Shown: positions 1-8,309, counted from the first letter of the stretch. The stretch: 64,000 nt of DNA from Pseudoxanthomonas sp. (GCF_027498035.1 NZ_CP114978.1:3906001-3970000), one strand, 5' to 3'. Program-made: numbers and translations. The notes: generated by a model not told the origin, from the sequence alone.

Positions 1-229
1 CGGTCAGCTCCAGGCCTTCGGCGGCGGCGAGCACGTCGGCCATCTTGGCCGAGTCGTACTCATTCATCTGGCAACCGTGGGTCTTGATATAAAGCTTGCC
101 GCGCGGAGGCGAGCCTTCGCCGGGCATTCCGCGAACCTCGGCCGGCGGCTTGGCGGCGAAGGGCAGGGGCACAACAACAGCGGTGTCGCCCTGGGCGGGC
201 GTGGTGGTGACGTCTGGCGTCCCGGGCAT
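1..229 (-). CDS. miaB: tRNA-2-methylthio-N6-dimethylallyladenosine synthase MiaB, N-terminal part
   Basis: Partial gene running off the left edge; only about 76 N-terminal residues are present. After a proline-rich, poorly conserved leader of about 44 residues comes KLYIKTHGCQMNEYDSAKMA, the start of the UPF0004 domain of methylthiotransferases; the Cys in HGCQMN is the first ligand of the auxiliary 4Fe-4S cluster. MiaB is a cytoplasmic radical-SAM enzyme that adds a methylthio group to i6A37 of tRNAs reading UNN codons. The ATG at 229 is the first in-frame start; one nearer the conserved block (residue 35) is possible. The other MiaA/MiaB-pathway gene, miaA, lies about 53 kb away. Confidence 0.9.
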   Translation of the reverse strand, partial: MPGTPDVTTTPAQGDTAVVVPLPFAAKPPAEVRGMPGEGSPPRGKLYIKTHGCQMNEYDSAKMADVLAAAEGLELT

Positions 230-308
230 GGCGATTAATCCAGGCGGGTGGCGGGGAAGCCAGCTAGTTTACCGGCTCCGGGCGCAGCTGCGTCCTGGCG
301 GTCAATGC

Positions 309-343
309 GTAGCCCGGATAAGGCCGCAGGCCGCATCCGGGGG
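309..343 (+). repeat. REP-like intergenic element, left arm
   Basis: GTAGCCCGGATAAGGCCGCA followed by GGCCGCATCCGGGGG. This is the familiar short repeat of high-GC gammaproteobacterial intergenic DNA that starts GTAGCCCGG and can fold through CCGGAT/ATCCGG. It lies in the roughly 325-base non-coding gap between the divergent miaB and lytic transglycosylase genes and pairs with an inverted copy at 395-426. Confidence 0.6.
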
Positions 344-394
344 CTTTCCTTTCATCGACGCCTGTCGGGACGGTCTATCGATGCTGGCGGGAGA

Positions 395-426
395 GCCCCG
401 GGTGCGCTTCGCTTACCCGGGCTACG
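395..426 (-). repeat. REP-like intergenic element, inverted right arm
   Basis: Read on the minus strand this is CGTAGCCCGGGTAAGCGAAG then CGCACCCGGGGC, a sister variant of the element at 309-343 in opposite orientation, 51 bases away. Head-to-head pairs of this kind are the usual arrangement of REP doublets. I see no gene in 230-555; the rest of the gap holds only these elements and presumably the two promoters. Confidence 0.6.
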
Positions 427-555
427 TTGCTGCTTTCGGCCAGATCGCCGGGACGGCCCCGCCGAGCAAACCCGGCGTGACAGCGGCTCCGGCGCATGCC
501 GGCATGGCCCTGAGGACGCTTGTTAAGCCATTGGCAAGCTGGGACACTTCGCCCG

Positions 556-1449
556 ATGAAGGGGCTGCTGCGACTGGGGATGTTCGCCGCAACGCTGGCC
601 GCACTGCCGGCCAGCGCGGGCACGCTGTACAAGTGCGTCGCTGCCGATGGCGTCACCGCCTATGTGAGCAAGCGTGTCGCTGGATCGACCTGCACGGTGG
701 TCAGCCAGTACACACCGCAAGCCTCGCGGCACGTGGCGCTTCCGGTCGTTGCGCCAGCCGTGGCGTCGGCGCCCACCGTCGTACCTGCTGAAAAAGCACC
801 GTCTGCCACGATTGCGCCGGCAGTCGTGCCTACGTCCAGGCCCGCCACGGCCAGTGCGCCGCGGCGCGTGGTGAGTGGCCAGGTCTATTCCTTCGTCAAG
901 GATGGCGTGCGCAACTACACCAGCGTGCGTCCGCGTGGCACGGATGTGGCCAGTGTCCGCACCATCAAGTACAGCTATATCGAAACCTGCTATGCCTGCG
1001 GTAATCTGAACCTCAACTTCGGCGCGGTGCGTCTGAACGCCATCGCCTACGAAAGCGAGATCGCCTCTGCCGCCCGCGAATTCGGAGTGGAAGAGGCCAT
1101 CGTGCGCGCCATCATCCATGCCGAGTCCTCGTTCAACCCGGTTGCGCTGTCGCATGCCGGAGCGATGGGCCTGATGCAGCTGATGCCGGCGACCGCACGC
1201 CGGTTCGGCGTCGCCGATGCCTACGACGCCGCCCAGAACATCCGTGGCGGCGTGCAGTACCTGGCCTTCCTGCTCAAACGTTACCAGGGCAACCTGACCC
1301 TGGCCGCCGCCGGTTACAACGCGGGCGAGGGCGCCGTGGACCGTAACGGCGGCGTGCCGCCGTATGCGGAAACCCAGCGCTACGTGCAGCGGGTCGGCGT
1401 GCTGGCCGAGCGCTACCGCGCCAATGTCGGAACGGTCGGCGCGCGCTGA
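556..1449 (+). CDS. Secreted lytic transglycosylase (SLT domain) with N-terminal DUF4124-like region
   Basis: A 297-residue exported protein. The start at 556 gives MKGLLRLGMFAATLAALPAS, a clear Sec signal peptide. A DUF4124-like strand region follows (LYKCVAADGVTAYVS), then an Ala/Pro/Val-rich linker, then a goose-lysozyme-like SLT domain from about residue 165. Visible SLT motifs are HAESSFNP (catalytic Glu), GAMGLMQLMPATA and AAGYNAGEGAV. It is expected to cleave the MurNAc-GlcNAc bond of peptidoglycan in the periplasm to form 1,6-anhydro products. No operon partner is visible; petA begins 185 bases downstream behind its own regulatory dyad. Confidence 0.87.
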   Translation: MKGLLRLGMFAATLAALPASAGTLYKCVAADGVTAYVSKRVAGSTCTVVSQYTPQASRHVALPVVAPAVASAPTVVPAEKAPSATIAPAVVPTSRPATASAPRRVVSGQVYSFVKDGVRNYTSVRPRGTDVASVRTIKYSYIETCYACGNLNLNFGAVRLNAIAYESEIASAAREFGVEEAIVRAIIHAESSFNPVALSHAGAMGLMQLMPATARRFGVADAYDAAQNIRGGVQYLAFLLKRYQGNLTLAAAGYNAGEGAVDRNGGVPPYAETQRYVQRVGVLAERYRANVGTVGAR

Positions 1450-1481
1450 ACGGATGCTGCGTTGCAATACATAATTTGACG

Positions 1482-1510
1482 TTCGATCAATCTGCAACTA
1501 ATTGATCGAA
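1482..1510. promoter_or_regulatory. Perfect 10-bp dyad upstream of petABC
   Basis: TTCGATCAAT and ATTGATCGAA face each other across nine bases (CTGCAACTA). A TTGACG box at 1476-1481 abuts the left arm, so a repressor or activator dimer bound here could control a promoter for petABC. No T-run follows, which argues against a terminator for the upstream gene. The binding protein is unknown. Confidence 0.5.
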
Positions 1511-1634
1511 AAGGGATTGTTGTGGCGAAAAATTTTATTCAGTTAGACTCGGCCGCGCTCTACAGATGAAGCCCGTCCGCGGGCTCCATCCGGCAGCCAA
1601 ACAGCTACCTTTAGACGTTCTCGCGGAGTTACGG

Positions 1635-2255
1635 ATGGCCAATGACGAGGTCACAATGCCCGTGGATGCGGGGCGCCGCCGGTTCCTGACGGCCACCACC
1701 GCAGTTGTCGGTGCCGTGGGTGCAGGCTTCCTGGCCGTCCCGTTCATCAAATCCTGGAACCCCAGTACCCGTGCCAAATTGGCAGGTGCGCCGGTGACCG
1801 CGGATATCACGGGATTACAGGAAGGCCAGCGGATGGTGTTGGAATGGCGCGGCCAGCCGATCTGGGTGGTCAAGCGCTCCAAGGCCATTCTCGACGCACT
1901 GCCCAGCCTGGACGGTCGCCTGCGCGACCCCCAGTGCGAGAACAAGGACCAGCAGCCGGCCTATGTGCTGAAGGGCAACCCGGAGTACCGCGCGATCAAG
2001 CCGGAAATCTCGGTCCTGGTCGGCCTGTGCACGCACCTGGGTTGCTCGCCGGAAATCATCGCCGAGATCCGGCCCGAACCGTTCGACCCGGAGTGGAAGG
2101 GGGGCTATTTCTGCCCTTGTCACAAGTCGCGCTTCGACATGTCCGGGCGGGTGTTCCAGGGCGTGCCGGCGCCGATCAACCTGCTGGTGCCGCCGCACCA
2201 TTACCAGGACGACAACACCATCATCATCGGCGTCGATCCGCAGGGAGTGTCCTGA
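1635..2255 (+). CDS. petA: Ubiquinol-cytochrome c reductase, Rieske iron-sulfur subunit
   Basis: 206 residues. The start at 1635 is preceded by GGAG at 1625-1628; upstream in-frame codons extend the frame but lack such a site. The N-terminus carries a twin-arginine-type signal-anchor (RRRFLTATTAVVGAVGAGFL), as usual for bacterial Rieske proteins exported folded by Tat. The two cluster-binding loops are present as CTHLGC and CPCHKS, supplying the Cys/His pairs for the 2Fe-2S centre. The subunit passes electrons from ubiquinol at the Qo site to cytochrome c1. First gene of petABC, three bases before petB. Confidence 0.96.
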   Translation: MANDEVTMPVDAGRRRFLTATTAVVGAVGAGFLAVPFIKSWNPSTRAKLAGAPVTADITGLQEGQRMVLEWRGQPIWVVKRSKAILDALPSLDGRLRDPQCENKDQQPAYVLKGNPEYRAIKPEISVLVGLCTHLGCSPEIIAEIRPEPFDPEWKGGYFCPCHKSRFDMSGRVFQGVPAPINLLVPPHHYQDDNTIIIGVDPQGVS

Positions 2256-2258
2256 CCC

Positions 2259-3524
2259 ATGGCGAACCTGATCACCCGTACGGCCAGCGGCGCCTGGGAC
2301 TGGCTCAACGAGCGCGCGCCCGGGCTGATGCCCGTTTACCGCAAGCACATGAGCGAGTACTACGCGCCGAAGAATTTCAACTTCTGGTACTACATGGGCT
2401 CGTTGGCCCTGTTGATCCTGGTCAACCAGATCGTCACCGGCATCTTCCTGACGATGAACTACAAGACCAGCGCGGCCGAGGCCTTTGCTTCGGTCGAGTA
2501 CATCATGCGCGACGTCGAGTGGGGCTGGCTGATCCGCTACATGCACAGCACCGGTGCCTCGCTGTTCTTCATCGTGGTCTACCTGCACATGTTCCGCGGC
2601 CTGATGTACGGCAGCTACCAGAAGCCACGCGAGCTGGTGTGGATCCTGGGCATGCTGATCTACCTGGTGCTGATGGCCGAAGCCTTCATGGGCTACGTGC
2701 TGCCCTGGGGCCAGATGTCGTTCTGGGGCGCCAAGGTGATCATCTCGCTGTTCGGCGCGATCCCGGTGATCGGGCAGGGGCTGACCGAATGGATCATGGG
2801 CGACTACCTGCCCTCTGACGCCACGCTCAACCGCTTCTTCGCCCTGCATGTGATCGCATTGCCGCTGGTGCTGCTGTTGCTGGTGGTGCTGCACCTGGGT
2901 GCGCTGCATGAAGTCGGTTCCAACAACCCCGAGGGCGTGGACACCAAGCATGGCCCGAAGGGCAATCGCTGGAGCAAGACCGCGCCGATCGACACCATCC
3001 CGTTCCATCCGTACTACACGGTCAAGGACCTGGTGGGCGTGGGCTTCCTGCTGATGATCGGTGCCTTCATCATCTTCTTCGCACCGGCCTTCGGTGGCCT
3101 GTTCCTGGAACACGACAACTTCACCGAGGCCAATCGCCTGGTGACGCCGGAACACATCAAGCCGGTCTGGTACTACACGCCGTACTACGCGATGTTGCGG
3201 GTGGTGCCGAACAAGCTGGGCGGCGTGCTGGTGATGTTTTCGGCCATCGCGGTGCTGTTCACCGTGCCCTGGCTGGATCGCGGCAAGGTGCGTTCGATCA
3301 AGTTCCGCGGGCTGGGCTACAAGATCGCGCTGGGCATCTTCGCCTTCAGCTTCATCTACCTGGGCAAGATCGGTTCCGGTCCCGGCACCGACCTGATGGA
3401 AACCTATATCGGCCGCGTGCTGACCGTGTGCTACTTCGGGTTCTTCATCTTCCTGTGGGTCTATACGTTCTTCGGACTTGAACGCACCAAGCCGGTGCCC
3501 GAGCGGGTGAGCACGCATGACTAA
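2259..3524 (+). CDS. petB: Cytochrome b subunit of the bc1 complex
   Basis: 421 residues, the full length of a bacterial cytochrome b with its C-terminal domain. It is strongly hydrophobic with eight or more membrane segments. Haem-ligand helices are seen in the RYMHSTGASLFFIVVYLHMF region and in LHVIALPLVLLLLVVLHLGA, and the Qo-site signature appears as PPEW-like context around HPYYTVKD. It oxidises ubiquinol and reduces quinone in the Q cycle in the inner membrane. It follows petA after three bases and overlaps petC by eight, so translation is probably coupled. Confidence 0.96.
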   Translation: MANLITRTASGAWDWLNERAPGLMPVYRKHMSEYYAPKNFNFWYYMGSLALLILVNQIVTGIFLTMNYKTSAAEAFASVEYIMRDVEWGWLIRYMHSTGASLFFIVVYLHMFRGLMYGSYQKPRELVWILGMLIYLVLMAEAFMGYVLPWGQMSFWGAKVIISLFGAIPVIGQGLTEWIMGDYLPSDATLNRFFALHVIALPLVLLLLVVLHLGALHEVGSNNPEGVDTKHGPKGNRWSKTAPIDTIPFHPYYTVKDLVGVGFLLMIGAFIIFFAPAFGGLFLEHDNFTEANRLVTPEHIKPVWYYTPYYAMLRVVPNKLGGVLVMFSAIAVLFTVPWLDRGKVRSIKFRGLGYKIALGIFAFSFIYLGKIGSGPGTDLMETYIGRVLTVCYFGFFIFLWVYTFFGLERTKPVPERVSTHD

Positions 3525-4263
3525 GCGCCCGTTTTCCCGATTGGCGGCCTTCGCCGCCGGCCTGCTGCTGAGTGTGTCGGTCTACGCGGCCGAAGGTGGT
3601 GCGACCCTGCAGGCCGGCAACGACCTGTCGGACAAGGCCTCGCTGCAGCGTGGCGCCAAGCTGTTCATGGGCTATTGCTCGGGTTGCCACTCGCTCAAGT
3701 ACCTGCGCTATTCGCGCATGGCCGAAGACCTGGGCTTGAGCGAAGACGACGTCATGGCCAATCTGAATTTCACCGGCGCGGCCGTCGGTGAGCAGATCCA
3801 GGTGGCGATGCCGCATGACCCGGCGACCAAATGGTTCGGCAAGATGCCGCCCGACCTGAGCCTGATCGCGCGGGTGCGTGGCCCGGACTGGGTCTACACG
3901 TACCTGAAGTCGTTCTACCTGGACGAGTCGCGTCCGCTGGGCTGGAACAACAAGCTGTTCCCCAACGCCTCCATGCCCAATCCGCTGTGGGAACTGCAGG
4001 GCCTGCAGCACGCCGAATACGGCCCGCCGGACCCGGCCACCAAGGACAGGCCGGTCGAGGCGTTGAAGCTGGCGACGCCTGGCACCGAGAGCCCTGCCGA
4101 ATTCGACCGCTCGGTGCGCGACATCACCAATTTCCTCGAATACGCCGGCGAGCCTGCCGCCCTGAAGCGCCAGAGCATGGGCGTGTGGGTGGTGCTGTTC
4201 CTGGCCGCGCTGACCTTCCTGGCCTTCCTGTTGAAGAAGGAATTCTGGAAGGACGTGCACTGA
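3517..4263 (+). CDS. petC: Cytochrome c1 subunit of the bc1 complex
   Basis: 248 residues. Signal peptide FAAGLLLSVSVYAAEGG, then the covalent haem site CSGCH at about residue 52 (YCSGCHSLKYLRYSRM). The axial Met probably lies in the later NASMPNPLW segment, and a C-terminal anchor helix (VWVVLFLAALTFLAFLLKKE) holds it in the inner membrane. It takes electrons from the Rieske protein and hands them to soluble cytochrome c. The start ATG sits inside the last codons of petB, typical of the compact pet operon. Confidence 0.96.
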   Translation: MTKRPFSRLAAFAAGLLLSVSVYAAEGGATLQAGNDLSDKASLQRGAKLFMGYCSGCHSLKYLRYSRMAEDLGLSEDDVMANLNFTGAAVGEQIQVAMPHDPATKWFGKMPPDLSLIARVRGPDWVYTYLKSFYLDESRPLGWNNKLFPNASMPNPLWELQGLQHAEYGPPDPATKDRPVEALKLATPGTESPAEFDRSVRDITNFLEYAGEPAALKRQSMGVWVVLFLAALTFLAFLLKKEFWKDVH

Positions 4264-4420
4264 AGCAATATGACCGTCGGCAGGGGTGCGCAAATCGGCG
4301 GCCAACTGCTATGTTCATTTCGCCGCCGTGGTCTGGTGCATCCAGCCGCGGCGACCAGGCAAGAGGCCTGTGTTGGTTGGCGCAGCCGGAGGATCCCGGT
4401 TGCTGGATCAGTCCTGAAAG

Positions 4421-5053
4421 GTGACGAGTGCCCGCATGCGAAACACCCTGACGCTGTTCTCTTCCGTTGACGATGTGTTGTGCCACCGCGTGCGGTTGGT
4501 GCTCGCTGCCAAAGGCGTCAGTTTTGACCTGGTGCCTGTGGATCCACAGAATCCCCCGGAAGACCTGATCGATCTCAATCCGTATCACTCTGTGCCCACG
4601 CTGGTGGAGCGCGAGCTGACCCTGTACGCCGCTTCGGTCGTCAGCGAGTACCTGGACGAGCGCTATCCGCACCCGCCGCTGATGCCGGTCGATCCGCTGT
4701 CCCGTGCGCGCCTGCGCCTGGCGATGCTGCGGATCGAAGTGGACTGGGTGCCGCAGGTCCAGGCGATCCAGCTGGGCAACAAGGCCCAGGCCGACGCCGG
4801 CCGCAAGCGCCTGAAGGAACTGCTCACTGCTTCGGTGCCGCTGTTCAAGGCCAGCAAGTTCTTCCTGAATCCCGAAATGAGCCTGGCTGACTGCGCGATG
4901 GCCCCGATCATCTGGCGCCTGAAGTCGCTGGACGTGGGCCTGCCCAAGGACGGCAAGGCGATCGAAGACTACGGCAACCGGATCTTCCGCAATCCGGGCT
5001 TCGTCCGCAGCCTGACCGACCAGGAAAAGAAACTGCGCGACCTGCCGGTCTGA
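4421..5053 (+). CDS. sspA: Stringent starvation protein A
   Basis: 210 residues with the glutathione-S-transferase fold: thioredoxin-like N-domain (TLFSSVDDVLCHRVRLVLAA, NPYHSVPTLVERE) and helical C-domain. SspA lacks GST activity and binds RNA polymerase, acting as a transcription co-regulator in starvation and acid stress. The GTG at 4421 is used here; the ATG at 4436 (MRNTLTLF) is an equally possible start, and neither has an ideal ribosome site. Its position after petABC and before sspB is the common proteobacterial arrangement. The 157-base gap before it shows no clear terminator. Confidence 0.93.
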   Translation: MTSARMRNTLTLFSSVDDVLCHRVRLVLAAKGVSFDLVPVDPQNPPEDLIDLNPYHSVPTLVERELTLYAASVVSEYLDERYPHPPLMPVDPLSRARLRLAMLRIEVDWVPQVQAIQLGNKAQADAGRKRLKELLTASVPLFKASKFFLNPEMSLADCAMAPIIWRLKSLDVGLPKDGKAIEDYGNRIFRNPGFVRSLTDQEKKLRDLPV

Positions 5054-5146
5054 GCCCCGGCCGCGCCAGCGGCACGGGCGACTTCGCGGCACGCATCTTC
5101 AGTAAAAGCACGGCCGGCAAACGCGCTGGCCGGTTAGACTGGTGGC

Positions 5147-5591
5147 ATGAGTGAAGATGCAGCACAGATGACCAGCCATCGTCCCGTACCTGTTGCGGGC
5201 GCTGGCCGAGTGGATCGCCGACAACGACATGACCCCGCACCTGCTGGTGGATGCCACCCAGGCCGGCGTGCAGGTGCCCTCCAGTGCGGTGAAGGAAGGC
5301 CGCGTGGTGTTGAACATCGCCACCCGCGCCGTCGCGCATCTGGTGATCGACAACCTCACGGTGAGTTTCAGTGCCCGTTTCGGCGGGGTGAGCTACCCGG
5401 TTAACGTGCCGATCTCGGCCGTGCTGGCCATCTACGCCCGCGAAACCGGGCAGGGCATGGCACTGCCGGACGACATCGGTACCGGCGCCGGCCCGCAGGA
5501 CGATCACGAACCACCATCGCCCGATGCGCCGACGCCCGATGAGCCGGCACCGCCGCCATCCAAGCGCCCGCACCTGCGCGTGGTGAAGTAG
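5147..5591 (+). CDS. sspB: ClpXP adaptor SspB, apparent single-base frameshift near the N-terminus
   Basis: The ATG at 5147 opens MSEDAAQMTSHRP, the usual SspB beginning, but the frame then breaks. The conserved continuation (YLLRALAEWIADNDMTPHLL) is found one base over. Reading CGTCCC-TACCTG instead of CGTCCCGTACCTG at about 5179-5184 would restore the gene, so one G looks surplus. From there the SspB fold is complete and ends in an acidic, Pro-rich tail and a basic RPHLRVVK terminus, the ClpX-tethering type of tail. SspB delivers ssrA-tagged proteins to ClpXP. As read, translation could begin only at TTG 5193 and lose the first helix. Sequencing error is the simplest reading. Confidence 0.85.
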
Positions 5592-5636
5592 CTCCTCCGC
5601 CGGAAACGTGGCAGCAGCCGACCAAAGGAGTCGTCC

Positions 5637-5876
5637 ATGCCCGATGAGCGCGATGCGTACTGGTTTCCGGCCAAACGTTACGGCTGGGGCTGGGGATTAC
5701 CGGTGGCCTGGCAGGGTTGGCTGGTGCTGGCCCTGTATTTCGCGGCGGTGGTCAGCGCCGGAATATGGCTACGGCCACATGTCCATCCGTTGATGTTTTA
5801 CGGAAGTGTCGGCGCGGTCACGATGCTGCTGATCGTCGTCTGCCTGCTCAAGGGCGAGCCACAGGGCGAACGCTGA
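5637..5876 (+). CDS. Small two-helix membrane protein, function unknown
   Basis: 79 residues, preceded by AAAGGAG at 5621-5627 with good spacing. A charged and aromatic N-terminus (YWFPAKRYGWGWGLP) leads into two hydrophobic helices (WLVLALYFAAVVSAGIWL and YGSVGAVTMLLIVVCLL) and a short charged tail. I do not recognise a family beyond generic small inner-membrane proteins. It runs in the same direction as sspB and convergently with the DUF3301 gene at 5910-6239. Confidence 0.7.
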   Translation: MPDERDAYWFPAKRYGWGWGLPVAWQGWLVLALYFAAVVSAGIWLRPHVHPLMFYGSVGAVTMLLIVVCLLKGEPQGER

Positions 5877-5909
5877 GCCTGACCAGGCGCCTGGGTGCTG
5901 GAAACCCGG

Positions 5910-6239
5910 TCAATGCAGTTGGAGCGGGACGGTTTCGCTGGCGCGGGTCGGGCCGGCGAACGACACCAGCCGGTCGCCGTGCAGGACCAGCTTGCCGGTG
6001 TGGCGTTCGATCCCGTCGTAGGAGTAATCGAAGCGGAAGCTGCGCTCCAGGCCCATCTTGCCGTCGTCGTCGCGGCGCAGGCGCACCCCGGAAGCCTGCA
6101 CGCTCTGGTCCAGCCAGATCACGTCGGCCGCCGCGCAGGCGTTGCGCCCGACCTGGGTGGCGCGCTCAGCTGCCGCGCGGGCGGCGTTCCACCAGAAGAA
6201 GATGGCGGCGCCGGCAATCAGGAGCAGGATCGGAGTCAT
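5910..6239 (-). CDS. DUF3301 family membrane-anchored protein
   Basis: 109 residues. One N-terminal helix (PILLLIAGAAIFFWWNAARA) is followed by a soluble domain: ERATQVGRNACAAADVIWLD, then LRRDDDGKMGLERSFRFDYS and a C-terminal strand set. This is the layout of DUF3301, a short gammaproteobacterial family of unknown role. The conserved Cys in the NACAAADV stretch is typical of the family. It is likely an inner-membrane protein facing the cytoplasm or periplasm. No ribosome site of note. Confidence 0.75.
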   Translation of the reverse strand: MTPILLLIAGAAIFFWWNAARAAAERATQVGRNACAAADVIWLDQSVQASGVRLRRDDDGKMGLERSFRFDYSYDGIERHTGKLVLHGDRLVSFAGPTRASETVPLQLH

Positions 6240-6304
6240 GTCGTGACTGTAGCGGCTCTGGTTGCGCGTGGGCAGTCGTGGATCGCCGCGCCATTTTCAA
6301 GGGC

Positions 6305-7381
6305 TCAGCGGGGCGAGGTCACGGGCGGGACAGTCTGAACGGGCTCTGCTGCCGGCGATGGTATGGGCGCGTTGGGCAGTGGCGTGACGGGTGCCGGTGC
6401 CGGTGGCAATCCTGGAACCGGTGCGCCCGCTAGCGGTGCAGGCGGGACGGCCGGAAACGGTGGCATGACTTGCTGCGCCTGCAGTTTCAGCAATACAGCC
6501 CAGTCCTGGCGGTTGAAGTTGCACTGATCCTGCTGGGATGGCGTGCATTCGCGGCCGGGACCGCTGGCCTCGCCCATGTCGTCTTCGGCCGTGGCCTGCG
6601 GAACCGGCAGGATCACATGGCCGCTGCGGTCCAGTTCCAGCTGGCGCATGGTCACGGCATTGAGCACGTTGCCGCCGATCAGGTGCAGGGTGCGGTCGCC
6701 GCCGACATTGGCGGCGACCACGATGTCGCAGTGCGACTCGCTGGGGGCACTGCCTTTCCCGTCAAGTGTCGCGGCCAATCCGGCGTAGCCCAGCACCTGG
6801 TTGCGGTTGCGGATGTAGCACAGCAAGTCGCCGGGCGCCGGCTTTTCCACGGCGGGGTCGGCGTAGCGGTACGGGCCGCCGCTGGCGCCGTCGTGCCAGG
6901 CGGCGCGGATGTAGTCGATATGGCGCGGCGACCGCCGGAAGCCGGCAATCCCGGCCCTGGTCATCACCCATGACACGAACGCGGCCGACCACGGCGTATC
7001 GACGATGAAGGCACGGCAGTCGCTGTCGGTGTAGCGGTTGCCGGGCAGGGCCAGGCAGCTGCTCGCGCCGGGTTCGTCGCCGATCATTGCCAGGGTGCCG
7101 CTGTCGCGCCAGTACATCGCCACGCGTTGCCAGGCGACGATGCCGTGGTCGGCCAGGTAGCCGCTTTCGGCTTCGGTCACGCGCAGGCTGGCCAGGCGGC
7201 CGTTGCGGTCGATGAAGGGCTGCATCCACTGCCGGTGCTCTTCGCAGGCCGCGCGGGTGATGGCGATGGCGGCCGGACTCAGGCCGAAGCGCGGCGGGGC
7301 ATCGCAGACTTCAATGGCCTGCGCTTTGACGGCCAGGCTGGACAACACCAGGACAAGGGCGCACAGCCGGTGGTTGGGCAT
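6305..7381 (-). CDS. Exported DUF2272 domain protein
   Basis: 358 residues. Signal peptide at the N-terminus (CALVLVLSSLAVKAQA), then a DUF2272 domain over about residues 45-270. Visible landmarks are ESGYLADHGIVAWQRVAMYW, TPWSAAFVSWVMTRAGI, HIDYIRAAWHD and PGDLLCYIRNR, a pattern like NlpC/P60-type folds with Cys/His. The last 60 residues are Pro/Ala-rich and disordered. The role is not established; a periplasmic hydrolase acting on cell-wall peptide is a reasonable guess from the fold only. It is transcribed away from nadC with about 70 bases between. Confidence 0.75.
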   Translation of the reverse strand: MPNHRLCALVLVLSSLAVKAQAIEVCDAPPRFGLSPAAIAITRAACEEHRQWMQPFIDRNGRLASLRVTEAESGYLADHGIVAWQRVAMYWRDSGTLAMIGDEPGASSCLALPGNRYTDSDCRAFIVDTPWSAAFVSWVMTRAGIAGFRRSPRHIDYIRAAWHDGASGGPYRYADPAVEKPAPGDLLCYIRNRNQVLGYAGLAATLDGKGSAPSESHCDIVVAANVGGDRTLHLIGGNVLNAVTMRQLELDRSGHVILPVPQATAEDDMGEASGPGRECTPSQQDQCNFNRQDWAVLLKLQAQQVMPPFPAVPPAPLAGAPVPGLPPAPAPVTPLPNAPIPSPAAEPVQTVPPVTSPR

Positions 7382-7451
7382 TGATGCGTGTTCCTGTCGG
7401 GGGCAAGGACAGTACGCACGCTGGCAGAGGTCACGGCCACGGGCCGTGAAA

Positions 7452-8309
7452 TCAGGTCGGTGGCGTGCCCAGCTTCAAGGACAGGTCGATCGCCTGCACG
7501 TGCTTGGTCAGGGCGCCGATGGAGATGCAGTCCACGCCGTCTTCGGCCACGGCGCGGACGGTGGACAGGTCGACCATGCCCGAGACTTCCAGCGGCACGC
7601 GGCCGGCGGCGATGCGTACGGCCTCGCGGCGCATGGCTGGGCCGAAGTTGTCGATCATGATCCGGGTGCAGTCGTGTGCCAGGGCCACGCGCAGCTCGTC
7701 CAGGGTTTCCACTTCCACCACCAGTGGCAGCTGCGGATGCATCGTGCGGGCGGCCTGCATGGCGGCAGCGGTGCCACCGGCGGCGCGGACGTGGTTTTCC
7801 TTCAGCATGACCATGTCGAACAGGCCGATGCGATGGTTATCGCCGCCGCCGCAGCGCACGGCGTACTTCTGCGCCAGGCGCAGGCCGGGCAGGGTCTTGC
7901 GGGTATCCAGGATGCGCGTGCCGGTGCCGCGCACGGCTTCGACGTAGGCGGCGGTAATGGTGGCCGTGCCGCTCAGGGTCTGCATGAAGTTGAGCGAGGT
8001 GCGCTCGGCACTGACCAGGGTGCGGGCGCGGCCGGCCAGGGTGGCCAGGACCGTGCCGGCTTTGACGTGCTGGCCTTCGACCACGCGCCAGTCGATCGCC
8101 ACCCGTGGGTCCAGCGCCTGGTGGCAGGCATCGAACCACGGCCGTCCACACACTACCGCATCCTGTTTGCACAGCAGGTAGGCCGTATCGGCGATGTCCG
8201 GCAGCAGGGCCGAACTCACATCACCGCTGCCGATGTCCTCGGCCAGGGCGCGCCGGACGTCGTCCTGGATCACCGCCATCGGCGGCGGAAACGGCGCGGC
8301 GGCGGTCAC
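7452..8309 (-). CDS. nadC: Nicotinate-nucleotide pyrophosphorylase (carboxylating)
   Basis: 285 residues from GTG at 8309; that start makes a GTGA overlap with the stop of the upstream Trm112-like gene and gives the usual family length. ATG 8279 is the alternative (275 residues). Quinolinate phosphoribosyltransferase motifs are clear: EDIGSGDVSSALLP, RTLVSAERTSLNFMQTLSG, RILDTRKTLPGLRLAQKYAV, GGGDNHRIGLFD, MLKENH and the C-terminal EVSGMVDL and DCISIGALTKH. It converts quinolinate and PRPP to nicotinate mononucleotide in de novo NAD synthesis in the cytoplasm. Confidence 0.94.
   Translation of the reverse strand: MTAAAPFPPPMAVIQDDVRRALAEDIGSGDVSSALLPDIADTAYLLCKQDAVVCGRPWFDACHQALDPRVAIDWRVVEGQHVKAGTVLATLAGRARTLVSAERTSLNFMQTLSGTATITAAYVEAVRGTGTRILDTRKTLPGLRLAQKYAVRCGGGDNHRIGLFDMVMLKENHVRAAGGTAAAMQAARTMHPQLPLVVEVETLDELRVALAHDCTRIMIDNFGPAMRREAVRIAAGRVPLEVSGMVDLSTVRAVAEDGVDCISIGALTKHVQAIDLSLKLGTPPT

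Noticed and set aside
1476..1510. The petA dyad as an FNR/Anr box
   Set aside because: The half-sites are in the opposite order and nine bases apart, not TTGAT-N4-ATCAA.
1815..3518. 567-codon frame antisense to petA and petB
   Set aside because: Rich in His, Gln and Asp as expected for the antisense of GC-rich membrane-protein genes; a shadow of the pet operon.
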